Assembly (NCBI GenBank): GCA_020216745.1
Contig: JAIWNQ010000249.1
Span: 1 to 12,293, forward strand
Origin: Candidatus Hydrogenedens sp.
GTDB lineage: Bacteria; Hydrogenedentota; Hydrogenedentia; Hydrogenedentales; Hydrogenedentaceae
Direction: 5' to 3'
Length of the DNA: 12,293 bases
Each line of letters starts with the position of its first letter. Position 1 is the first letter of the stretch. Below are positions 6,974 through 12,293 of this stretch, in pieces. Under the pieces are notes generated by a model. It was not told where the DNA came from. It searched no databases and saw only the letters and a program-made list of their open reading frames with translations. Made by a program: the position numbers and the translations under genes.

Positions 6974-8635
6974 ATGGATAACCATTTACAAATTATATAT
7001 GATTATCATGAAAAAACGAAACACAGACCCCATCGTTATGCACGGTCTTTGGGCTATTTGGATTGGGATAACGAACCTACACCATTCCGAACGTTTGAGG
7101 GCTCTGAACACGTAAGACTCTCACTACCTACTAAAGACTCTTCACCCTCTTTTTACAAAGCATTCTACCAATCTGAAACCATCCCCTCTATTCCTATGAC
7201 AATAGACTCTATCTCGCATTTACTTCTTTATTCGTTAGGGATATCCGCATGGAAGGAATATAGAGGCTCAAGATGGGCAGTCCGTTGCAACCCATCCAGT
7301 GGCAACTTACACCCAACAGAGACATACTTAATTATTCCTCAAGGAAACCTCGACCATAAAAATACCACTCTCTACCACTACGAACCTTTCGAACACATCC
7401 TTGAAAAAAGAGCCTATACTTCACAAACAACTACTGACGATGTTGCCCCAAACTGCTCATATTTCTATATTGCCCTGACATCTCTCGTATGGCGTGAGGT
7501 ATGGAAATATGGAGAACGGGCGTTAAGATATTGCTTATTAGACATTGGTCATGCAATCGGTGCAATAATCTTTTCCGCAATGGCTTTGGGGTGGAGAGTC
7601 GCAGGTATTCAAGGGATGGACTTATACCAATTATCAAACGTACTTGGGCTAAACCGCACTGAATATAAATATGTCGAAAAAGAATTTCCACAGATAATTT
7701 TAGTTATTTACCCAAAGGAAAAGGCTTTACTCGCCCCACAACTACAATATCAATTGCAAAATCTTGTGTTTGACAAATGGCACGGAATACCCTCAAAAGT
7801 AAGCCCTCAAACAATTCAATGGGAAATAATAGATAAGACAATGTCCACCCTGTTCGACTGCTCAACGAATTATCCCTGGAGTGAAAACAATACTAATAAT
7901 TCCAATAATACATGTCAACCCAATAACTCTACATCGTGTCCTGACGTGCCCGATTCACCTACCTGCTGGGCTCTATTCCGAAAAAGAAGAAGTGCTCACT
8001 CTTTCAATAGTAATGCGACCTTTCCTAATCAAGGTTTTCTACAACTACTAAAGGACTTACATTTCGCTAATCAACACTTTTTAAAACCAATTATAAATAA
8101 TGTGCCCCGAATTTCTTTACTATTTTTTATTCACAACGTAGAAAATCTTGAATCTGGCATTTACACTTATGTGTCCCAACCTTCCCATATTAATATTGTC
8201 GAACATTGCCTTATTTCAGAAGGGGACAACATCACACCCATACTTGACAATTTTCCTTTGTACCTGTGTATAACAGGTAATTGCCGACACATCTCCGAAC
8301 ACCTCTGCTGTGGGCAAGAGATAGCCCGCGATGGCGTTTTATGTATAAGCATGTTCACAGATGTAATCAAAGAATTAGAACAAACAAATGGTTTTTCTTA
8401 CACCACATTACATTGGGAGGCTGGTTTTATAGGTCAATTACTCTATCTCGAGGCGGAATTAAATCAAATGAGTGGCACTGGAATTGGATGTTTTTTTGAT
8501 GATGAAATTTACAAAATAAAACGGCCTGACGCTATGCAGAAAAACTTAAATCCTCTTTATTTTTTCACCATAGGCAAAGCTATACCTGACCCTCGCATAA
8601 AAACCAGCCCACCATATCAAAATAGAAATATTTAA
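6974..8635 (+). CDS. SagB/ThcOx-type dehydrogenase with two nitroreductase-fold domains
   Basis: This belongs to the flavin (FMN) oxidoreductases related to SagB and ThcOx, which oxidise azolines to azoles in ribosomal peptides. The long two-domain form also occurs without known peptide partners. The N-terminal domain starts YHEKTKHRPH (11-20), then LDWDNEPTPF (29-38). It carries the FMN motif RCNPSSGNLHPTETY (104-118) and YGERALRYCLLDIGHAIGA (179-197). An Asn/Ser/Pro-rich linker (about 303-330) joins a C-terminal domain with RKRRSAHSF (336-344), ESGIYTY (393-399), WEAGFIGQLLYLEAE (481-495) and GTGIGCFFDD (501-510). The C-terminal half lacks a PSGG-like motif, as I recall is usual for this long form. 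There is no signal peptide, so it is cytosolic. It is the only plus-strand gene, and no Shine-Dalgarno lies within 15 nt of the ATG (AGGA at 6950-6953 is 20 nt away). The start is supported by the family N-terminal motif. No YcaO, SagC, precursor peptide or transporter gene is in the window. Confidence 0.88.
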   Translation: MDNHLQIIYDYHEKTKHRPHRYARSLGYLDWDNEPTPFRTFEGSEHVRLSLPTKDSSPSFYKAFYQSETIPSIPMTIDSISHLLLYSLGISAWKEYRGSRWAVRCNPSSGNLHPTETYLIIPQGNLDHKNTTLYHYEPFEHILEKRAYTSQTTTDDVAPNCSYFYIALTSLVWREVWKYGERALRYCLLDIGHAIGAIIFSAMALGWRVAGIQGMDLYQLSNVLGLNRTEYKYVEKEFPQIILVIYPKEKALLAPQLQYQLQNLVFDKWHGIPSKVSPQTIQWEIIDKTMSTLFDCSTNYPWSENNTNNSNNTCQPNNSTSCPDVPDSPTCWALFRKRRSAHSFNSNATFPNQGFLQLLKDLHFANQHFLKPIINNVPRISLLFFIHNVENLESGIYTYVSQPSHINIVEHCLISEGDNITPILDNFPLYLCITGNCRHISEHLCCGQEIARDGVLCISMFTDVIKELEQTNGFSYTTLHWEAGFIGQLLYLEAELNQMSGTGIGCFFDDEIYKIKRPDAMQKNLNPLYFFTIGKAIPDPRIKTSPPYQNRNI

Positions 8636-8674
8636 TGAATTGGGACTATCAAAATAGTACCATGACTTTGATGT

Positions 8675-9472
8675 TTACAAACCTTCACCATTTGAAAAGA
8701 ACTGGTCCATCACAAGGGCAGGTGCTTCTTCAGCAGTAGGACCGATAGGTTTCGCTGGGACACCTGCTACGGTCGTATGAGGTGGAATGTCCCGTAGAAC
8801 AACAGCACCTGCTGCAATCTTCGCCCCCTCACCTACATGGACATTCCCTAAAATTTTTGCCCCTGCTGCGATTAATACCCCATCACCAATTTTGGGATGT
8901 CTATCTCCACGAACTTTCCCCGTTCCCCCTAAGGTTACTTCATGTAATAAAGACACATTATTTCCAATCACCGCTGTTTCTCCAATGACGACACCTGTTC
9001 CATGGTCAATTAATATCCCTTTTCCAATTCTTGCTGCGGGGTGTATATCAATCCCAAACACCTCGGACATCCTACTTTGTAGAAACAGTGCAAGATGAAA
9101 CCTCTCCCGATTCCAGTAATAATGGGCTACCCGATATGATTGCAGTGCCTGAAAGCCTTTAAAGTAAAGTAAAGGCTGACAGAACAACCTGCATGCTGGG
9201 TCACGGTCGTGAACAGCAATCAAATCCGCACGGATTGCCTCTCCTATCTCTGCTTCATTTGCAAAAGCTTCATCAAACAATTCACGCAAACTCACTGCTG
9301 GCAACGTGATACTTTCCAATTTCCCCGCTAAATGGAAACTTAGCACATCTTCCAGTGTTTTATGCGACAAAATAGTAGATGATAAAAAACTCGCAAGTAA
9401 TGGTTCTTTCTGAATACCTTCCTGTGCCTCTTCTCGTATTCGTGCCCAAATGGGGTCTGCTTTCTTTTTCAT
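8675..9472 (-). CDS. cysE: Serine O-acetyltransferase
   Basis: CysE transfers acetyl from acetyl-CoA to L-serine, giving O-acetylserine, the carbon skeleton for cysteine; it acts in the cytosol. The N-terminal helical region (about 5-110) ends in DRDPAC (89-94). The left-handed beta-helix of hexapeptide repeats (about 140-240) contains DIHPAARIG (142-150), DHGTGVVIGETAVIG (156-170), LGGTGKVRGDRHPKIG (181-196) and AAGAKILGNVHVG. Residues matching E. coli Asp92, Asp157, His158 and His193 are Asp91, Asp156, His157 and His192. At 265 residues it nearly equals the E. coli enzyme (273). It ends MDQFFSNGEGL, shorter than the E. coli tail but still with a terminal aliphatic residue (Leu), like the Ile that docks into CysK. 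AAGG (9485-9482) is 9 nt before the ATG. It follows the dehydrogenase operon after about 96 nt, with a possible promoter there, and converges with the SagB-like gene after 39 nt. No cysK is in view. Confidence 0.95.
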   Translation of the reverse strand: MKKKADPIWARIREEAQEGIQKEPLLASFLSSTILSHKTLEDVLSFHLAGKLESITLPAVSLRELFDEAFANEAEIGEAIRADLIAVHDRDPACRLFCQPLLYFKGFQALQSYRVAHYYWNRERFHLALFLQSRMSEVFGIDIHPAARIGKGILIDHGTGVVIGETAVIGNNVSLLHEVTLGGTGKVRGDRHPKIGDGVLIAAGAKILGNVHVGEGAKIAAGAVVLRDIPPHTTVAGVPAKPIGPTAEEAPALVMDQFFSNGEGL

Positions 9473-9529
9473 AAGAATAAACCTTATCCTTACAATTAAA
9501 AATTGAATTGATACGACACATTAAAATTG

Positions 9530-9558
9530 CTTTTATTATCGCATGCTAACTAAGTCAA
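9530..9558 (-). promoter_or_regulatory. Possible cysE promoter
   Basis: On the minus strand TTGACT (9558-9553) is separated by 17 nt from TAAAAG (9535-9530). That gives five of six matches to the -35 consensus and four of six to the -10. It would start transcription about 50 nt before the cysE ATG. The match is modest and the region is AT-rich. If genuine, cysE can be expressed separately from the upstream dehydrogenase genes. Confidence 0.3.
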
Positions 9559-9568
9559 ACTCTATAAA

Positions 9569-10603
9569 CTATGGATGAATAATTATACGCATCTCTGTTT
9601 TTTCACGTGCTTTCTTAAAGGCTTCCACTGCTTCTGATAGCGGATATGTAGAGGATATATATTTCTTCACCTCTATAATCCCTTTGGATATCAGTTCGAG
9701 TGCCTGCCGATGATGCCTCGGGACGGAGCCATGTGCTCCTGTAAGTAAGATTTCTTTGTAGTGAATTATATTCGTGTCAATAGAAGTAGGCGGTGTTCCT
9801 GGAGGCAAACCTCCAAAAAAGTTTACACGACCCCGATTCCTAACAATTTTTAAGGCGTCTATCTGGGCTTCAGGAGACGAACAAGCAGTTAAAACCACAT
9901 CTGCACCGAATCCGTCTGTTTCTTCAAAAATTCGAGAGACCAAATCTTCCTCAGACGTATAAATAACTACATCAGCCACCTGCTTAACAATCTCTTCTCG
10001 TTTCCTTGTGCGATTTACACCTATTACGTTTCCTGCCCCCATTTTTCGTGCCACCTCCATTAACATACAACCTATAGGACCCGCTCCAATCACAACTACG
10101 GTTTCTCCAATGTTAACCTGACACAGTTCCAATGCATTCAAACAACACGCTAATGGTTCTGCCAATGCAGACTCATCAAATGAGACATTGTTCGGGATAT
10201 GATGAACAGGACCATGCTCTACAACTAATGGATTTAATAACACATATTCTGCGAAACTTCCTGGGAACTGATAGCCCATAGCATAGTTCGTTAGACAAAC
10301 ATTTCCAATCCCTGCCTCACAATACGAACACTTTCCACATGGCACATCTGCTCCTAAAGCAACTCGGTCACCTGGCTTGAATTTTGATACCCCTTCACCA
10401 ACTTTTTCAACGACTCCTGATGACTCATGCCCCAAAATTGTCGGTGGTAGAACACGGGGGTTCCCATGATTTACTATTCTTAAATCTGACCCACAAATTG
10501 CACATGCCTTGACTCGGACTAAAACAGAGCCAGGGACAACCTGCGGTTTCTGGACCCATGTTACTGATAATTTTCCTACCTCTTCTAAAACTAAGGCTAA
10601 CAT
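9569..10603 (-). CDS. Zinc-dependent medium-chain alcohol/polyol dehydrogenase
   Basis: A member of the MDR superfamily, of the sorbitol/threonine dehydrogenase type, that interconverts a secondary alcohol and a ketone with a nicotinamide cofactor in the cytosol. Residues are numbered from the longer ATG at 10618; subtract 5 for the start used here. The catalytic zinc set is Cys42 (CGSD), His64-Glu65 (GHES) and Glu154 (AEPLAC). The structural zinc cysteines are 94, 97, 100 and 108. The Rossmann loop is GAGPIGCM (178-185). The second strand ends GVNRTRKR rather than with an acidic residue, which suggests NADP(H) may be accepted. I chose the ATG at 10603 because GAGGA (10616-10612) lies 8 nt upstream of it and the resulting N terminus (MLALVLEE) is typical of the family. 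The alternative ATG at 10618 has no ribosome-binding site and overlaps that motif. It starts one base after the stop of the GatD-like gene. The substrate is unknown. Confidence 0.9.
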   Translation of the reverse strand: MLALVLEEVGKLSVTWVQKPQVVPGSVLVRVKACAICGSDLRIVNHGNPRVLPPTILGHESSGVVEKVGEGVSKFKPGDRVALGADVPCGKCSYCEAGIGNVCLTNYAMGYQFPGSFAEYVLLNPLVVEHGPVHHIPNNVSFDESALAEPLACCLNALELCQVNIGETVVVIGAGPIGCMLMEVARKMGAGNVIGVNRTRKREEIVKQVADVVIYTSEEDLVSRIFEETDGFGADVVLTACSSPEAQIDALKIVRNRGRVNFFGGLPPGTPPTSIDTNIIHYKEILLTGAHGSVPRHHRQALELISKGIIEVKKYISSTYPLSEAVEAFKKAREKTEMRIIIHP

Positions 10604-10604
10604 T

Positions 10605-11651
10605 TTAGTCTTCCTCATTAATCATCATAACTTTTACTGGAAAAATTTCTTTATTATACATGCAAATTAATGTATCTTTTAATTCCTCAATAGGTACCCT
10701 ATGCGTAACCAATTTTAAAAATGGATTTCCTTCTCTCTTAAATTCCTGTAACACCACATTCCATTCATTTTTAGGATATTCATTTCTTAAAGAATTCCAC
10801 ACACCAACAATGGATAACTCTCTTCTTAAAATAAGGCTATAGCATTTCGAATTTATTTTCATTTCATTCAACGCAGGATTTCCAACGAGGACAATCTGCC
10901 CATTGATACGACAGCTTTCAATTGCAGACTCGATTCCTGATGGATGCCCAGTAGTTTCAAAGGCGATATCAATGCCATAACTTGTTTTCTGTTTTATCCA
11001 TTGATGAACGGATGCCTGAGTCGCATCCAAAAGATGCTGAAACCCCAGTGAACGTGCAAACCGTAATTTATCTACCACAATATCCGTCATAAAAACGTGT
11101 GCTCCCGCATTTCGACACCATATAGCAATAAGCAAGCCTATGGTTCCAGACCCTGTTATAAGGACTGAATCACCTGGGCTTACTTTCACCTTATGGACCG
11201 CATGAAAAGCAACAGCGCATGGCTCTGTCAATGCGGAGAGCTCCAGAGGAATTCCTTCTGGCACAGGAATAATATTATCCGCGGGAACTGTGACATACTC
11301 AGCAAACCCACCATCTCGGCGAGAACCTATATAATCATAATTTGAGCATTGAGTTGGATAACCAGAGTAACAGGCAGAACATTGACGACAAGAAATAAGA
11401 GGGTACACCACAACATGTTTCCCAATCCAATCCCTGCTTGTTTCTAAACCTACATTTTCCACAACACCTGATAATTCATGTCCTGGCACTAACGGGTATT
11501 TATATGTCCCATGTTCAAAAATACGTGGAATATCAGACCCGCACACACCACATGCAGATATCCGTAACAGAACCTCTGTCGCTTGAGGAAATGGCGTTGG
11601 GACATCCTCCAAACGCAAATCTCCCACCTTATGTAAACGTAATGCTTTCAT
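10605..11651 (-). CDS. GatD-like zinc-dependent dehydrogenase
   Basis: The N terminus resembles galactitol-1-phosphate 5-dehydrogenase (GatD): HKVGDLRLEDVPTP (7-20), then CGVCGSDIPRIFEHG (34-48) and YPLVPGHELSG (52-62). These NAD-dependent enzymes oxidise a polyol or polyol phosphate to a ketose. The catalytic zinc ligands are Cys37, His58-Glu59 and Glu143 (TEPCAV). The structural zinc cysteines are 88, 91, 94 and 102. The Rossmann motif is GSGTIGLL (167-174), and strand two ends in Asp190 (FMTD), the usual sign of NAD(H) preference. The length (348) is normal. AAGG (11660-11657) lies 5 nt before the start. It is the first gene of a two-gene operon; the second dehydrogenase starts one base after its stop. 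No galactitol PTS or tagatose-bisphosphate aldolase is nearby, so true GatD activity is unproven and another polyol or inositol-like substrate is possible. Confidence 0.9.
   Translation of the reverse strand: MKALRLHKVGDLRLEDVPTPFPQATEVLLRISACGVCGSDIPRIFEHGTYKYPLVPGHELSGVVENVGLETSRDWIGKHVVVYPLISCRQCSACYSGYPTQCSNYDYIGSRRDGGFAEYVTVPADNIIPVPEGIPLELSALTEPCAVAFHAVHKVKVSPGDSVLITGSGTIGLLIAIWCRNAGAHVFMTDIVVDKLRFARSLGFQHLLDATQASVHQWIKQKTSYGIDIAFETTGHPSGIESAIESCRINGQIVLVGNPALNEMKINSKCYSLILRRELSIVGVWNSLRNEYPKNEWNVVLQEFKREGNPFLKLVTHRVPIEELKDTLICMYNKEIFPVKVMMINEED
10612..10616 (-). promoter_or_regulatory. Shine-Dalgarno that fixes the start of the second dehydrogenase
   Basis: GAGGA on the minus strand lies in the last codons of the GatD-like gene, 8 nt before the ATG at 10603. 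Four other starts in this window (kinase, ankyrin, GH30, cysE) have AAGG-type motifs at the same 8-9 nt spacing. The stop codon (10607-10605) falls between this site and the start, an arrangement typical of translational coupling. Confidence 0.65.
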
Positions 11652-11923
11652 AATAACCTTATTTCCACTATCACCTCTATATCAATATATCACAACGATT
11701 GCCATCTAAATATACGAACTAATTCATAGGTAATAGTTTATTATTTAACAACTATAAAGTTCCAATTAATCCCCTTTCACCTCTCTTAACTAACAAAATG
11801 ACACTGTTAAAAGAGGTCTTTTTATACTTGAGACCTTTGAACAAGAGGCAGTAGAGGTATTCGTATATATTGTCCATGTTTTTATGAAACAAAACATTAA
11901 TTAAAGTCGAAACTCACATAGGG

Positions 11924-11957
11924 GCAGACCCATGCGTCTAACAATGCAAGGGTCTGT
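11924..11957. repeat. Strong imperfect hairpin (GCAGACCC ... GGGTCTGT)
   Basis: CAGACCC (11925-11931) pairs with GGGTCTG (11950-11956), extended by a G-U pair at the base. After one A-A mismatch, TGCGT (11933-11937) pairs with ATGCA (11944-11948), closing a six-base loop. That makes 12-13 pairs in a region that is otherwise AT-rich. No T tract follows on either strand, so it does not look like an intrinsic terminator. The flanking CATAGGGGCAGACC wording recalls dispersed palindromic repeats seen in many environmental genomes; this is an impression, not a search result. Confidence 0.55.
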
Positions 11958-12021
11958 GATATAACGTCCGCATCTTTGCTCCCAAGTGAAGTAATTATAG
12001 TTTCAACAGATGAAAATGAAT

Positions 12022-12087
12022 TAACCACAGAGGATACGGAGAAAAGAATTAAAAAAACTCTGTGGTTCTCTGTGTACTCTGTGGTTA
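12022..12087. repeat. CCACAGAG/CTCTGTGG inverted-repeat element
   Basis: The left arm 12022-12041 (TAACCACAGAGGATACGGAG) and the right arm 12068-12087 are inverted copies matching at 17 of 20 positions, with the outer 11 bases exact. Between them lies an A-rich spacer and an extra CTCTGTGGTT (12058-12067). The right side therefore carries CTCTGTGGTT, CTCTGTGT and CTCTGTGGTT in direct order. Similar CCACAGAG...CTCTGTGG units are scattered through intergenic DNA of many uncultured bacteria, as far as I recall. The role is unknown. It could be a MITE-like or REP-like element, or a structured RNA if transcribed. Confidence 0.6.
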
Positions 12088-12293
12088 GATTTTCTTTGCC
12101 GTGTGTAATTGCGATGTATAAGACACAGGCAGGGATGGCTGGGATACTATAAATATTTTTTTATGATGATGCAAAAAATTAAATTAAAAAAAATGATATT
12201 CAAAGTTGAATTTTAGTTTTTATTTTGGTAGGATAGAACTTAAAATAAAATATATAATAGGAGTTTGATAACAAAATAAATTCAAAATAAAAA

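Larger units (their letters stand above)
11652..12293. other. 642-bp region without a supported gene, rich in palindromic elements
   Basis: It holds the upstream region of the dehydrogenase operon and then non-coding sequence to the window edge. Structures seen are two overlapping hairpins at 11783-11836, a strong hairpin at 11924-11957 and an inverted-repeat element at 12022-12087, the last two annotated separately. Beyond 12180 the sequence is almost pure A/T, with TATAAT (12253-12258) but no usable -35. A promoter for a gene beyond the right edge is possible but not shown. The longest open frame from an ATG that I noticed (11877 to 11752, minus, 41 codons) has no ribosome-binding site. Confidence 0.6.

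Noticed and set aside
8303..8485. Missing PSGG-type FMN motif in the C-terminal SagB-like domain as a sign of decay
   Set aside because: The other C-terminal motifs are well kept. As I recall, the long two-domain form usually lacks this motif in its second half, so it is probably normal architecture.
8643..8661. Small hairpin between the convergent SagB-like gene and cysE, considered as a bidirectional terminator
   Set aside because: Only five continuous A/T-rich pairs plus two G-C pairs across a bulge, and no T tract on either side.
8787..9098. 103-codon open frame on the plus strand inside cysE
   Set aside because: It is antisense to the hexapeptide-repeat region of cysE. The low-complexity Pro/Ser/Ile-rich translation mirrors that repeat.
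10605..11651. Naming this gene gatD outright
   Set aside because: The N-terminal motifs are GatD-like, but no galactitol uptake or downstream pathway genes are present, and MDR substrates cannot be read from sequence.
11752..11877. 41-codon frame on the minus strand upstream of the dehydrogenase operon
   Set aside because: No ribosome-binding site, no recognisable sequence, and it overlaps the hairpins in that spacer. It could be revisited if conserved.
12253..12258. TATAAT near the right edge as a promoter for a gene outside the window
   Set aside because: No acceptable -35 at 16-18 nt spacing, and the sequence is almost pure A/T, where such hexamers arise by chance.

Overview
The window looks like an AT-rich stretch of chromosome from a peptidoglycan-making bacterium with a secretory pathway. 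It carries murB, cysE and two proteins with Sec-type signal peptides. All tRNA, rRNA, CRISPR, phage and transposase signals are absent. I cannot name the phylum from sequence alone. The mix of GHMP kinase, exported ankyrin protein, GH30 hydrolase, two-domain SagB-like oxidoreductase and a CCACAGAG-type inverted repeat fits an environmental lineage better than a well-studied model group, but that is only an impression.

Layout. Eight of nine genes are on the minus strand, so transcription mostly runs right to left. At the left edge, murB (88-1050) is followed after 5 nt by the first 27 codons of a GHMP-family kinase (82 to the window edge). Next comes an AT-rich stretch (1051-2805) holding one orphan four-helix membrane protein (1648-2466). 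A likely terminator hairpin and a short G-rich island lie beyond its stop. From 2806 to 6871 lies a two-gene unit: a secreted GH30 glycosidase and, 19 nt downstream, an exported 881-residue protein of about 22 ankyrin repeats.

The only plus-strand gene is a 553-residue SagB/ThcOx-type dehydrogenase (6974-8635). It diverges from the GH30 gene across a 102-bp gap containing an 18-bp imperfect palindrome with a TATAAT box on each strand. It converges on cysE (8675-9472), which has a possible promoter of its own. Upstream of cysE is a tight two-gene operon of zinc-dependent medium-chain dehydrogenases: a GatD-like enzyme (10605-11651), then a second enzyme best started at 10603, one base after the first stop codon. 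The last 640 bases have no supported gene but contain a strong 34-nt hairpin and an unrelated 66-nt inverted repeat.

How the genes work together. murB serves cell-wall synthesis and cysE serves cysteine synthesis. GH30 and the ankyrin protein probably act together outside the cytoplasm. The two dehydrogenases probably oxidise or reduce polyols or sugar derivatives. The SagB-like enzyme has no azole-peptide partners in view, so its substrate is unknown. The most unusual items are the exported ankyrin/GH30 pair, the orphan SagB-like enzyme and the palindromic elements at the right end.
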